64,000 nt of DNA from Kribbella caucasensis (GCF_004361855.1 NZ_SNWQ01000012.1:195044-259043); one strand, 5' to 3'. Numbered from the stretch's first letter, positions 52,466 to 61,320 are shown. The notes: generated by a model from the letters alone, not told the origin. Made by a program: numbers and translations.

Positions 52466-53131
52466 TCAGCGGCTGTCGTCCAGGAGACCGGCGTCGTGCA
52501 CCAGGAGTGCGATCTGGACCCGGTTGTTCAGGTCGAGCTTGGTCAGGATGCGGGAGACGTGCGTCTTCACAGTCGGGACGCTGAGGTAGAGGGTCGCGCT
52601 GATCTCGGCGTTCGACTTGCCCTCGCCTACCGCGACGGCGATCTCCCGCTCCCGGTCGTTGAGCTCGTCCAGCCGGGTGGTCGCCTTGGCTTTGCGCTGG
52701 TCCTGGCCGGACGCGGCGACCCGGGAGATGAGGCGTTTGGTGACGGTCGGGGAGAGGACCGGCTGGCCGCCCGCGACCCGTCGTACGGACTCGACGATCT
52801 CGGCCGGCGGGGTGTCTTTGAGGATGAAGCCGGCCGCGCCCGCGCGGAGCGCACGGAGTACGTGCTCGTCGGCGTCGAACGTGGTCAGGATGACGATCTC
52901 GGGCGCGGCCGGGCGGGACCGGACCAGTTCGGTCGCGGTCAGGCCGTCGGTGCCGGGCATCCGGATGTCCATCAGCACCACGTCGGGGGAGTGCTTGTCG
53001 ATCAGCGCCTGGACGCCGCTGCCGTCACCCGCCTCGCCGACCACCCGGATGTCGGGGGCGCCGGCCAGCATCATCTTCAGCCCGGCGCGCAGCAGGGGAT
53101 CGTCGTCCACGATCAGGACCCGGATCGTCAT
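52466..53131 (-). CDS. NarL-type response regulator
   Basis: A 221-residue regulator with acidic residues Asp9-Asp11, phospho-acceptor Asp55 (VVLMDIRMP), FILKDTPP and a LuxR helix-turn-helix containing LNDREREIAVAVGEGKSNAEI. ATG 53131 overlaps the kinase stop (ATGA). It is the third NarL-type pair of the window. No clear target is encoded nearby. Confidence 0.93.
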   Translation of the reverse strand: MTIRVLIVDDDPLLRAGLKMMLAGAPDIRVVGEAGDGSGVQALIDKHSPDVVLMDIRMPGTDGLTATELVRSRPAAPEIVILTTFDADEHVLRALRAGAAGFILKDTPPAEIVESVRRVAGGQPVLSPTVTKRLISRVAASGQDQRKAKATTRLDELNDREREIAVAVGEGKSNAEISATLYLSVPTVKTHVSRILTKLDLNNRVQIALLVHDAGLLDDSR

Positions 53132-54258
53132 GACGGCCACGGTAGCCAGGCGGCCAGCCGGAAGTCGCCGTCGGGGGTGCGGCCGTGTTCGAGTCGTCCG
53201 TCGACGAGTGCGGCCCGCTCGGTGAGCCCGATCAATCCCTGTCCTTGTCGCTGTCCTGATCGTCTGTTCGGTGCGGGGTTGGTGAGTTGGACCTGGAGAC
53301 CGTTGCCTGGGGCACCCTTGACGGTGATGCTGACCGGTTGGCCGGGTGCGTGTTTGAGGGCGTTCGTGAGTCCCTCCTGGACGATCCGGTACGCCGTCCG
53401 GCCGACGTGGTCGGGCATGGTGCCGGGGGCATCGAGTTCGAGCTCCACCGGTACGCCGGCGCGCCGGGAACCCTCGACCAGGACGGGGAGATCCGCGAAC
53501 GTCGGCTGGGGGAGTTCGCCGGCCGGCGCGCGGAGTACGCCGATCACCTCGCGGAGATCCTGGAGGGCCTGATGGGCACTGGCCCGGATGATCTCGGCGG
53601 CCTGGCCGACCTCCTCGGTCGACGCGTCCGGGCGGTAGGCGAGCGCGCCGGCGTGCACACTGAGCAGCGACAACCGGTGACCGAGGACGTCGTGCATCTC
53701 CCGGGCGATCTCCTCCCGGGCCCGCATCTGTGCCTGTTTCGCCTGCAGTTGGGCCACGGTCTCGGCACGGTCGGCCCGGTCGCGGAGAGTCTGGAGGAGT
53801 TGGCGGCGTGAACGTACGTAGAGCGACCAGCCGACGGCACCGACGTACAGGATCGCCGTGGTGATGATGACAGTGAGGATCGGCTCGTTCTTCTCCCGGA
53901 CCAGGGCGTACGCCGTCATGCTGGCGATGTTGACCCCGAGCAGGGCCAGCGTCACCCGGAGCCGGAAGTGCACGGCGACCGTCATCGTGAAGATGAGGGC
54001 CGCGATACCTCCCGCCTCGGAGAAGACGGTGATGACGGCGGACAGGACCGCCAGCTGGATCGGCCAGCGCCGCCGGAACCACAGCAGCAGGCAGAGCGCC
54101 ATCCCGGTGAAGAAGTCGAGGGCCAGCAGCCATTCCGGGATCGGGTCCTTCTCGCCGTCGTTGTAGAGCACGAGGCCGAGGAGGACGGCGACCGTGAACG
54201 CGATGCTGTCCACCACCCAGTCGCGTGCGCTGCGCCGGCGGCCGAGCGTTCGGTCCAT
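53128..54258 (-). CDS. sensor histidine kinase, NarL-type
   Basis: A 376-residue kinase. Four to six membrane helices (about 15-150), a short coiled coil, and HisKA_3 with His189 in REMHDVLGHRL. The HATPase has GLTNALKHAPGQPVSI and GQGLIGLTERAAL. Only short loops face outside, so it probably senses the membrane itself. It is coupled to the regulator downstream. Confidence 0.92.
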   Translation of the reverse strand: MDRTLGRRRSARDWVVDSIAFTVAVLLGLVLYNDGEKDPIPEWLLALDFFTGMALCLLLWFRRRWPIQLAVLSAVITVFSEAGGIAALIFTMTVAVHFRLRVTLALLGVNIASMTAYALVREKNEPILTVIITTAILYVGAVGWSLYVRSRRQLLQTLRDRADRAETVAQLQAKQAQMRAREEIAREMHDVLGHRLSLLSVHAGALAYRPDASTEEVGQAAEIIRASAHQALQDLREVIGVLRAPAGELPQPTFADLPVLVEGSRRAGVPVELELDAPGTMPDHVGRTAYRIVQEGLTNALKHAPGQPVSITVKGAPGNGLQVQLTNPAPNRRSGQRQGQGLIGLTERAALVDGRLEHGRTPDGDFRLAAWLPWPS

Positions 54259-54361
54259 GGTCCGAATCTAGCTTCGTCATTGGTTGATTACGGGGCGTTG
54301 AGGTGGTCCGGATACCGAAGTCACGGCAGATCGAGACTTTTGGCCCGGTAGGTTCGGCCTC

Positions 54362-54868
54362 ATGAGCCAGCTCGCCGTCACCGTCATCGGACCGGACCGT
54401 CCGGGCATCATCGCGGACGTCACCGAGGCCCTCGCCCAGGTCGGGGTCAACCTCGAGGACTCCACCATGACCCTGCTCCGCGGCCACTTCGCCATGATGA
54501 TCGTCTGCTCCGGCCCGCTCTCGCCGGTGCGTGAGATTCTGGAGCCGCTGCGCGGTGAACTGGTGATCACCGTCCGCGAGGTGGGTCCGGAACACCTCCA
54601 CGCGCCCATCGGCCCGCCGTACATCCTCTCCGTCCACGGCGCCGACCGCCCCGGCATCGTCTCGGCCGTCACCCGGATGATCGCCTCCGTCGGCGGCACG
54701 GTCACCGACCTCACCACCCGGCTGAGCGGTCCGCTGTATGTGCTGACCGCGGAGGTGGAGATCCCGGTGTCGGCCGACCTCGACACGCTCTACCGGGCCC
54801 TGGAGATCACGGCCGACGAGCTGGGCGTTGGCGTAACCCTCCGCCCAGCCGAAGGCGACGACCTGTGA
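54362..54868 (+). CDS. double ACT-domain protein (GcvR-like)
   Basis: A 168-residue protein of two ACT domains (about 4-80 and 88-160), each opening with GPDRPGIIADVT or GADRPGIVSAVT, the pattern of amino-acid-binding regulators such as GcvR. It probably senses an amino acid. It overlaps the deformylase gene (GTGA), suggesting a link to translation or one-carbon supply (inference). Confidence 0.9.
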   Translation: MSQLAVTVIGPDRPGIIADVTEALAQVGVNLEDSTMTLLRGHFAMMIVCSGPLSPVREILEPLRGELVITVREVGPEHLHAPIGPPYILSVHGADRPGIVSAVTRMIASVGGTVTDLTTRLSGPLYVLTAEVEIPVSADLDTLYRALEITADELGVGVTLRPAEGDDL

Positions 54869-55458
54869 GTACTCCGACCCCCGGAGACCCGGTGGTCGGC
54901 GTCACCGTCAACGAGGCGGTGGCCACCTGGTCGCCATCAAGCCTCGGCCTCACCGGAAGCGTCCTGGAAGTAGTCCGAGCCCCCCACCCGGTCCTCGCCT
55001 TGGAAGGCGCGACCGTCGACCCCCTCGACCCCACCATGCTCACCCTGGCCGCCGACCTGATCGCCACGATGCGCGTCTCACCCGGTTGCGTCGGACTGGC
55101 CGCTCCCCAGGTCGGTGTCGCTGTCCAGATGTTCGCGGTCGACGTCACCAACCACCCGAAGACCCGCACCTGCCACGGCACCTTCGTCCTCTGCAACGCG
55201 GTAGTCGTCGAAGCCACCCGCCAGGAAAAGGCCCGAGAAGGCTGCATGTCCGTCCCCGACCTGACCGGCGACGTCAAACGCCCCACCCGCCTCACGATCA
55301 CCGGCATCCTCCCCGGCACCACCGACGTCCTGAGATTGACGACCGACGCCTTCGAAGCCCGGGCCCTCCAACACGAAATAGACCACTGCAACGGCCTACT
55401 CTTCCTAGACCAAGTAGCCGGAGCCCACGCGATCTACCCCCGCCAGGTCTACAAGTAG
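54865..55458 (+). CDS. def: peptide deformylase
   Basis: A 197-residue metalloenzyme that removes the N-formyl group from nascent proteins. Motif 1 GLAAPQ (77-82), motif 2 EGCMS (Cys127) and motif 3 HEIDH (170-174) are all intact. It is coupled to the ACT protein. The N-terminus is about 35 residues longer than the minimal enzyme. The tRNA-Leu gene lies 178 bp downstream. Confidence 0.95.
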   Translation: MSTPTPGDPVVGVTVNEAVATWSPSSLGLTGSVLEVVRAPHPVLALEGATVDPLDPTMLTLAADLIATMRVSPGCVGLAAPQVGVAVQMFAVDVTNHPKTRTCHGTFVLCNAVVVEATRQEKAREGCMSVPDLTGDVKRPTRLTITGILPGTTDVLRLTTDAFEARALQHEIDHCNGLLFLDQVAGAHAIYPRQVYK

Positions 55459-55636
55459 TCCCTGCCCAGCAGCCTTCGTCCGCCTGACTTGCAGCTTGTC
55501 CGGTTACCCCCGATGCCGGGCTTCACCACCGCTGACGTGCTGCAACCCGCCATCGGTGCAAGGACCCGCCATCGGCGCCGGTCCGGCCGCGGTGCCTGTC
55601 CTTGTATCGTCAGTGCCTGCACCGCTCTCTTCCCAC

Positions 55637-55717
55637 GCCCGGGTGGCGGAACGGCATACGCAGCGAGCTTAAACCTCGCGGCCGAAAGGCATACGGGTTC
55701 GAATCCCGTCCCGGGCA
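55637..55717 (+). tRNA. tRNA-Leu (anticodon UAA)
   Basis: An 81-nt class II tRNA. The acceptor is GCCCGGG/CCCGGGC with discriminator A. The anticodon stem GCGAG/CTCGC holds loop CTTAAAC. There is a short variable arm (GGCCGAAAGGC), and the T-loop is TTCGAAT. CCA is not encoded. It lies in the gene-free stretch 55459-55847. Its 3' part is duplicated at 57228-57277. Confidence 0.95.
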
Positions 55718-55722
55718 CACAG
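55672..55722 (+). repeat. tRNA-Leu 3' half, left end of an old integrated element
   Basis: Matches 57228-57277 over 31 identical bases plus 19 more after a one-base gap. It marks an attachment-site duplication. Confidence 0.75.
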
Positions 55723-55847
55723 GACTCTGACCTGCACGTATGCCTCCAGGCGGATACCCGCCAGACCGCCAGAGCGAGGGCAATGGTTGCAGTTGTGGTT
55801 GCAATCAGGGTCCCGAGTGCTACGCCCACAACGCGTCACCGATCTTG

Positions 55848-56003
55848 TCAGCGGCTCCCCCGAGCGAGCTTGCTCGTAACGTGGGTGTACCGCATCGTGA
55901 CTGCCAAAGACGAGTGGCCGAGGATCTCCTGGACGACACGGATGTCAACACCCTGTTCGAGCACCAGCGTGGCCGCGGTATGGCGAACATCATGCGGACG
56001 AGG
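55848..56003 (-). pseudogene. truncated tyrosine integrase (C-terminal remnant)
   Basis: About 51 residues remain of the catalytic C-terminus: PHDVRHTAATLVLEQGVD, the EILGHSS histidine box and MRYTHV with the Tyr nucleophile. The rest of the protein is missing, and upstream sequence in all frames is not integrase-like. It lies next to the tRNA-Leu 3' end and in the same orientation as int of the intact AICE, so it is the remains of the integrase of an element once inserted here. It is only distantly similar to that int. Confidence 0.85.
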
Positions 56004-56101
56004 GCTTGAAGGCCCGCCTCCCGTTGGCTTGGCGCGCACATTCCAACAGGGTGCCGGTCGAAGACAGCAGAACTCGTCATCAACGGTCGACACCCGTCGA
56101 C

Positions 56102-56530
56102 TCACTGCTCACTCCGAGGGCCAGCCACCCAGGTCCGCACGGCTGACGCTGCCTGCCGTCCGACCGTAGGCTCCCGCATCGCCCCACTAGCAATTACCCG
56201 ATCAGCATCAGCGCCCAACGCGTCGATCGTGCGCGACACCGTCGGATTCGAGGCCACCAGGCCGAACACATCCGGTGCACCGCGCAGCCCCGCGATGTCG
56301 GCCAGGCAGTCCCCGCCCAGCGCGAGAGCGACCGCCAGATCACAGACGATCTTGGCTGGGTCGTGCCTGGCCAACGGCTTACGCCACGGCGCCAACGCCC
56401 GCGACAACTCAGCGCCCGACTCACTCACCCAGACCGCGTCGGCGAGCAACAGACCACCTGCCCGCGACACCACACCCGATCCCGCCGCATCAACCCGAAC
56501 ACAGGGATAGAACCCGGTAGTCTTCTCCAC
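56102..56530 (-). pseudogene. truncated IS1380-family transposase
   Basis: A 142-residue N-terminal part of an IS1380 transposase: EKTTGFYPCVRVDAAGSGVVS, LAPWRKPLARHDPAKIVCDL, ALGGDCLADIAGLRG and FGLVASNPTVSRTIDAL. The full-length protein is over 400 residues; the DDE core is absent and the frame ends in GPRSEQ. GTG 56530 is the likely original start. It lies beside the integrase remnant, so the scar has suffered later insertion and deletion. Confidence 0.85.
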
Positions 56531-56534
56531 CGGG

Positions 56535-56602
56535 AAGGTGCTCCTCGATTCCGCACGACATGGTCCTAGACATCCCACATCGTCGCTGGCCAGGAGCACC
56601 TT
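56535..56602. repeat. inverted repeat upstream of the IS1380 remnant
   Basis: Perfect 11-bp arms AAGGTGCTCCT (56535-56545) and AGGAGCACCTT (56592-56602) lie in the leader of the transposase fragment. They probably belong to the insertion sequence's left end or leader. Confidence 0.5.
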
Positions 56603-56798
56603 TCAGTTCAACGACACATCCTCACAGCCAACCGGCATGAAAGCCCCGGGCTAGCCTCCGGATTGCCGGTCACCCACACGCCGACGCGCATGGCCGGACG
56701 GTCTCCGCCAGTACTTCGATCGTTGACACGTAACCGTCAATGCATGTGGAGTCGGTCGAGGCGACAGCCTGGACTGGTCTGACCATCGAGAGGTGTTC

Positions 56799-57086
56799 AT
56801 GGGACGCGTTATCAAACTGTTCGGCGACTCTGGCGGAGAATCGCTCAGCCAGTGGGCGGAGCAGTTGGAGCAATATCTGGACGAGCAAGCGTCGGTCGAG
56901 CACCTGCGGGAGCGTCAGATGCCCCAGCCGCCCTGGCCTGCGAACGACAACCCGATGCTCGGGTACCTCCTCACGCGCGCACAGGAGATCGCGGCCAATG
57001 AGGGACAGCGCACCGCGCTGGTCTGGCTCGCTGCCCATGCGTGGTTTGAGGGCGGCCTGGACGCGATACACAACACCGAGCAGTAG
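56799..57086 (+). CDS. hypothetical small protein inside the tRNA-Leu scar
   Basis: A 95-residue, mainly helical protein: LFGDSGGESLSQWAEQLEQYL, WPANDNPMLGYLLTRAQEIAA, and WLAAHAWFEGGLDAI. No family is recognised. ATG 56799 follows GAGAGG. The frame is intact with a plausible amphipathic pattern, so it may be a surviving cargo gene of the old element. It may also be a chance frame. Confidence 0.5.
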   Translation: MGRVIKLFGDSGGESLSQWAEQLEQYLDEQASVEHLRERQMPQPPWPANDNPMLGYLLTRAQEIAANEGQRTALVWLAAHAWFEGGLDAIHNTEQ

Positions 57087-57227
57087 CCGACCTGCGTGAA
57101 CGCCGCACGGTGCACCTCCGGTTGCAGTTCGACTCGGTACAGCCCAGTTCGAGTTGGTCGTACAGGGCCGCTGCAAGAGTCAACTGAACCGGCACGGACG
57201 CTCCCGAACGATGCCTGTTCGAACTTA

Positions 57228-57277
57228 ACCTCGCGGCCGAAAGGCATACGGGTTCGATCCCGTCCCGGGCACACAGA
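57228..57277 (+). repeat. degenerate tRNA-Leu 3' copy, right end of old element
   Basis: A copy of the tRNA-Leu 3' half with single-base deletions in the anticodon loop (CTTAAC against CTTAAAC) and T-loop region (TTCGATCC against TTCGAATCC). No 5' half is present, so it cannot be a functional tRNA. Confidence 0.75.
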
Positions 57278-57337
57278 CGCGCTGACCTTTGCTGGCCCGA
57301 GAGGCGGGCACAGTGATCCGAGGACCGTTGTCAGGGT

Positions 57338-57862
57338 TCACCGATCGCGGTCTCGACCCTGGAAGACCCATCGAGTGGGCGAGCCTGTGAAGTCGTCCCC
57401 GCTGAGGCCGAACGCCGATACCACCTCGATGCGGAAGCAGGCGTTCGCAGGATCGCCGTAGAACGCGACGCCGTACTTCGTCTGGTACTTGGTGTCAGCC
57501 CAGTCGGCAAAGGCCGCGATCGCGGCTCGATCTTCGACCGGGGCCGCGTACCCCTCGATGATGACTGGATTCGCAGCGTCATCCGTTGTGGCGACGGCAG
57601 CAGGATTGCTCGCCAGGTTCCGCGCCTTCCGGGAGCGTCGACTGCAACTGAACCAGAGGCTGCCGTCCCGCCAGACCCCCCAGACTGGGGTCACGTGGGG
57701 TCTGTGATCTGGCCACACGGTGGCGAGCCAGTAATTGCGCGAGCGGTCGAGGCGATCGGTCGCCAATCCCCAGGCGAGGAGGCCGGTCCCATCGTCTGGA
57801 CCGAGGATGCCGTACCCAGGCATATGCGGCCGTTGCGCCGTGGGTTCCACGCTGCCTGACAC
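57338..57862 (-). CDS. PNPOx-like (pyridoxamine 5'-phosphate oxidase fold) protein
   Basis: A 174-residue protein of the split-barrel flavin/F420-binding family: NYWLATVWPDHRPHVTPVWGVW, SLWFSCSRRSRKARNLASNPAAV and EGYAAPV in the order usual for F420- or FMN-dependent oxidoreductases. The substrate is unknown. ATG 57862. It lies just outside the tRNA-Leu scar. Confidence 0.87.
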   Translation of the reverse strand: MSGSVEPTAQRPHMPGYGILGPDDGTGLLAWGLATDRLDRSRNYWLATVWPDHRPHVTPVWGVWRDGSLWFSCSRRSRKARNLASNPAAVATTDDAANPVIIEGYAAPVEDRAAIAAFADWADTKYQTKYGVAFYGDPANACFRIEVVSAFGLSGDDFTGSPTRWVFQGRDRDR

Positions 57863-57898
57863 TACCGAAGGTCTGACATGGGTCCTGGGCGCAGGGGG

Positions 57899-58090
57899 TT
57901 AGGACAGCATGTGCGGAGCGTGGTTGGGCTGGTGTTCCCAGCGGAGGCGGCCGGTGCCGAAGCCGGCGGCGTGGACGCCGTCGTGGCCTAGGGGGCGGCG
58001 GCAGTAGTAATACGGCGAATAGAGGTCGCGGCAGGAGTCCTGGTACGTGGTGTAGGCGAACTCGAGGTCCAGCTTTTGGTCGCTGCTCAT
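57899..58090 (-). CDS. small conserved protein with Cys/His motif
   Basis: A 63-residue protein. The first part is QKLDLEFAYTTYQDSCRDLYS, followed by YYYCRRPLGHDGVHAAGFGTG. The C-x(n)-CRRPLGHDGVH pattern resembles small zinc-binding proteins of actinobacteria. ATG 58090 is used; the extended frame to 58147 is not needed. Function unknown. Confidence 0.6.
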   Translation of the reverse strand: MSSDQKLDLEFAYTTYQDSCRDLYSPYYYCRRPLGHDGVHAAGFGTGRLRWEHQPNHAPHMLS

Positions 58091-58184
58091 GGAAGTCGCT
58101 CTCGTGCGGGGGCTTTCATCGCAGTATGGGCAGGCTGCTGTTACCACCGCATTTCGGCGCGGTCACGACTCCGTGGGCAGGGCA

Positions 58185-58214
58185 ACGGGAGCGGGGTCGC
58201 CGCCCCGCTCCCGT
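58185..58214 (-). terminator. terminator of the formaldehyde-dehydrogenase-like gene
   Basis: A perfect 12-bp stem ACGGGAGCGGGG and its complement with a 6-nt loop, 8 bases downstream of the stop codon at 58223. Confidence 0.75.
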
Positions 58215-58222
58215 CAGTGGCC

Positions 58223-59437
58223 CTACTTGATCAGTCCGTGCGGGTCGAGCACGTACTTGCGAGCCGCTCCCTTGTCGAATTCGGCGTAGCCCTGTGGTGC
58301 CTGGTCCAGCGGGATGACCGTGGCGTTCACGTTCCTGGCGATCTGCGTACGGTCGTGCAGGATCGCCTTCATCAGCTGGCGGTTGTACCGCATCACCGGG
58401 CACTGCCCCGTGGTGAAGCCCAGCGACTTCGCCCAGCCGAGGCCGAGCCGGATCGACAGTGAGCCGATCTTGGCGGCATCGTCGGTCGCGCCGGGGTCAC
58501 CGGTGACGTAGAGGCCGGGGATGCCGACCGCGCCACCCGCGCGGGTGACCTCCATGACCGTGTTCAGCACGGTCGCCGGACGTTCCGCCCGGGCGTCGGT
58601 GCCATGGCCGTGGGCCTCGAACCCGACCGCGTCGATGGCGGCGTCGACCTCGGGTTCACCGAGAATCTGTTCGACCTGGTCCCTCGGCTCACCCTCGGAC
58701 ACGTCGATCGTCTCGCAGCCGAAACTCCTTGCCTGTTCGAGCCGTTCCTTCTGGAGATCGGCCACGATGACGACGGCCGCGCCGAGCAGGAAGGCCGAGG
58801 TGGCCGCGGCCAGGCCGACCGGTCCGGCGCCGGCGATGTAGACGGTCGACCCGGTCCCGACGCCGGCGGTGACCGCGCCGTGGTACCCGGTCGGGAAGAT
58901 ATCCGACAACATCGCCAGGTCGCGGATCTTCGCGAGTGCCTGGTCCTTGTCGGGGAACCTCAGCAGGTTCCAGTCGGCGTACGGCACCAGCGCGTACTCC
59001 GCCTGGCCGCCGACCCAGCCGCCCATGTCGACATACCCGTACGCCGACCCCGGCCGGTCCGGGTTCACGTTCAGGCAGACTCCGGTCTTGCCCTCCTTGC
59101 AGTTGGTGCACCGCCCGCAGGCGATGTTGAACGGGACCGACACCAGGTCGCCGACCTTGATGAACTCGACATCCCGGCCGACCTCGGCAACCTCGCCGGT
59201 GATCTCGTGGCCGAGTGCGAGTCCCGGTGGCGCCGTGGTCCGGCCGCGCACCATGTGCTGATCGCTGCCGCAGATGTTGCTGGCGACGACCTTGAGGATC
59301 GCTCCGTGGGGGACTTGACGGCCCACGTTGGCGGGGTTGACCCCCGGACCGTCCTTGAGCTCCAGGCTTGGGTAGTCGATCGTCTCGACCGCCACATTGC
59401 CTGGTCCCTTGTAGATAACCGCCCTGTTGCCTGGCAC
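58223..59437 (-). CDS. fdhA: zinc alcohol dehydrogenase, glutathione-independent formaldehyde dehydrogenase type
   Basis: A 404-residue medium-chain dehydrogenase close in length and motifs to Pseudomonas FdhA. It has NICGSDQHMVRG with the catalytic Zn Cys, GHEITGEVAEVG, the structural Zn site CGRCTNCKEGKTGVC, and the NAD site IAGAGPVGLAAA. Formaldehyde dismutation or NAD-linked oxidation is likely, and other aldehydes are possible. GTG 59437 has GGAGAGGAG upstream. It is divergent from the NAD(P)-binding gene across 434 bp. Confidence 0.9.
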   Translation of the reverse strand: MPGNRAVIYKGPGNVAVETIDYPSLELKDGPGVNPANVGRQVPHGAILKVVASNICGSDQHMVRGRTTAPPGLALGHEITGEVAEVGRDVEFIKVGDLVSVPFNIACGRCTNCKEGKTGVCLNVNPDRPGSAYGYVDMGGWVGGQAEYALVPYADWNLLRFPDKDQALAKIRDLAMLSDIFPTGYHGAVTAGVGTGSTVYIAGAGPVGLAAATSAFLLGAAVVIVADLQKERLEQARSFGCETIDVSEGEPRDQVEQILGEPEVDAAIDAVGFEAHGHGTDARAERPATVLNTVMEVTRAGGAVGIPGLYVTGDPGATDDAAKIGSLSIRLGLGWAKSLGFTTGQCPVMRYNRQLMKAILHDRTQIARNVNATVIPLDQAPQGYAEFDKGAARKYVLDPHGLIK

Positions 59438-59871
59438 GGCAAATGCTCCTCTCCGGGAAGCTCCTGTTGGAGACATGCGATACGGCCTGCTGCGCGCTGT
59501 GGGATGAACCAGTGGCATCACCACCCCACGAGACCCGGCCGGTACTCAGTCCTGGGCGCGCGCCCAGGAACTCGCAATACAGGCCTCGCTGTCCGGAGAT
59601 CGCAGTACAACCGCGGGCCGCGAACGCCTTGTGGATGAGGCGATGCGGTCGTCGCCTGCCCCGTACCAGGTGAGTCCTTGCCGTGCGTCGACTGACCTCT
59701 GCGATGACACGCAAGGTCGGTGACGTTCAAGGGATGCTCCCGACGCTAGTCCCGTCCTCAGAACGCGTCAACGCGTCGCGGTACCAGCGCTCAGTCACAT
59801 TCGTCGATCGGGATCCGTCGCACCTGTGAAGCCCGAGGGCATCGGGCGACTTGAGCGATGAGGAGATGGCG
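59438..59871. other. gene-free divergent region with a 20-bp palindrome
   Basis: 434 bp between divergent genes. No convincing gene is seen on either strand; open frames there are Arg/Pro-rich. A perfect palindrome at 59550-59569 (TCCTGGGCGC and its complement) lies 113 bp upstream of the fdhA-like start and could be an operator. Confidence 0.5.
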
Positions 59872-60654
59872 ATGAGTGGGTCGGTTCTGGTGACTGGTGG
59901 GACGGGGACGCTGGGCAAGCTGGTGGTTCCGCGGTTGCGGGCGGCGGGCTTCGGCGTACGGGTGTTGAGTCGTACTGCGCGGGAGGCGGTCGACGGCGTC
60001 GAGTACGTCGTGGGGGACCTGGAGACCGGGGCAGGGGTCGAGGACGCGGTGAAGGGGGTGGACACGGTGCTGCACTGCGCGGGCAGTGCGAAGGGGGATG
60101 ACGTGAAGGCTCGGCACCTGATGAAGGCGGCGTCGGCGGCCGGGATCGGGCATGTCGTGTACATCTCGGTGGTCGGCGCGGACCGTACGCCGGTGGTGAG
60201 TGGGATCGATCGGAACATGTTCGGGTACATCGCCGCGAAGCGGGAGGCCGAGAAGATCGTCGCCGAGTCCGGGGTGCCGTGGACGACATTGCGGGCGACG
60301 CAGTTCCACGACCTGCTGTTCACGCTGGCGGAGGGGATGGCCAAGCTGCCGGTGATTCCGGTGCCGTCGGGGTTCAAGGCCCAGCCGGTCGATCCCGCGA
60401 TGGTGGCGGATCGGCTCGTGGAACTCGCGCTGGGCAAGCCGGCCGGGCTGGTGCCGGATCTGGCCGGGCCGAAGATCTACAGCCTGAAAGACGTGATCCG
60501 CTCATACGTGAAGGCGACCGGAAAGCGCCGGCTGTTCATGCCGATGCGAGTCCCGGGCAAGGCGGCCGCCGCGTTCCGCTCCGGCGCGAACCTGGCCCCC
60601 GACGCCGGCGCCGGCCGAACCTGGGAGGACTTCCTGGCGACCAGAGTGGGCTGA
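59872..60654 (+). CDS. NAD(P)-binding protein, atypical SDR (NmrA-like)
   Basis: A 260-residue protein of the extended/atypical SDR group. N-terminal VTGGTGTLGKLVVPRL is the dinucleotide-binding loop. VLHCAGSAKGDDV and VPWTTLRATQFHDL follow as in NmrA/YtfG-like proteins. It lacks the YxxxK pair of classical SDRs, so it is either a sensor or a specialised reductase. ATG 59872 has GAGGAG at proper spacing. Confidence 0.88.
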   Translation: MSGSVLVTGGTGTLGKLVVPRLRAAGFGVRVLSRTAREAVDGVEYVVGDLETGAGVEDAVKGVDTVLHCAGSAKGDDVKARHLMKAASAAGIGHVVYISVVGADRTPVVSGIDRNMFGYIAAKREAEKIVAESGVPWTTLRATQFHDLLFTLAEGMAKLPVIPVPSGFKAQPVDPAMVADRLVELALGKPAGLVPDLAGPKIYSLKDVIRSYVKATGKRRLFMPMRVPGKAAAAFRSGANLAPDAGAGRTWEDFLATRVG

Positions 60655-60703
60655 GGCGTGTGCTGGAGCGGTTGCGGCAGGACCGGGCGGGCAAACTGCA
60701 GAT

Positions 60704-61234
60704 GTGAGGGAACCGGGGCCAGTCTTCTGGAGCATGTTCGCGGTTGCCGGGCTGGTGTTGGGCTGGCTCATGGTGGACGAAGTCATGGTCGAGGACCGGC
60801 TGCGGACTCAGCTTCGCGAGCATGGTCAGCCGGTCACCGGTGTTGTGGTGCAGATTCTCGAGCGAAGCCGGACCGATCTCCCGTTGGTGGCCGAAGTCAA
60901 GCTGCCGGACGGGAGGCTGGCCGAGGTCAGCTTCGTCTCCAGCGACGAAGACCTGGAGCTGGAGCGTGCAGAGGTCGGCAAGAAGGTCCAGCTGGTCGTC
61001 GATCCGCGGGATGCGAACCTGAACATGCTTGAGGCGGACTTTGCGGCGGATTGGTCGGGTGTGGCGGGTGAACTGCCGTTCAGGCTGCTGTTTCCGGTGC
61101 TGTTGACCGGCACGGCCGGCACCTTGGCGGTGCGGGCTTATCGGCTCGGCAGGCCTTGGGGTGGGCCGGCCGAGGTGAAGAACAGCCTCAAGCGGTTCGT
61201 GCGAGGCCTGAACGAACCGTGGGACACGCGGTAG
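60704..61234 (+). CDS. membrane protein, DUF3592-like
   Basis: A 176-residue protein. An N-terminal membrane helix (about 7-25), an outside beta domain (about 40-110, GVVVQILERSRTD, VQLVVDPRDANLN) and a second helix (about 120-142) end in a basic tail. The layout is that of DUF3592 proteins. The start is GTG 60704. Its function is unknown. Confidence 0.72.
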   Translation: MREPGPVFWSMFAVAGLVLGWLMVDEVMVEDRLRTQLREHGQPVTGVVVQILERSRTDLPLVAEVKLPDGRLAEVSFVSSDEDLELERAEVGKKVQLVVDPRDANLNMLEADFAADWSGVAGELPFRLLFPVLLTGTAGTLAVRAYRLGRPWGGPAEVKNSLKRFVRGLNEPWDTR

Positions 61235-61320
61235 CTGCGACTGGTAGAGGCGTGTGAGAAGGGTGGCAGAGTTCCGTCAGGAGTGTTGTTTGGGGGCGGT
61301 CGGCGGTCTGGAATTGAGGA

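Noticed and set aside
50032..55458. secondary metabolite or defence cluster around GH92 and the third two-component system
   Set aside because: Neighbours are unrelated housekeeping or stand-alone genes; no biosynthetic or nuclease signature is present.
57228..57277. second tRNA-Leu
   Set aside because: Only the 3' half is present, with deletions in the anticodon loop and T-loop; it is an attachment-site remnant.
59518..59730. open frames in the 434-bp fdhA-like/NmrA-like gap
   Set aside because: They are short, basic, lack ribosome-binding sites and contain the perfect palindrome.
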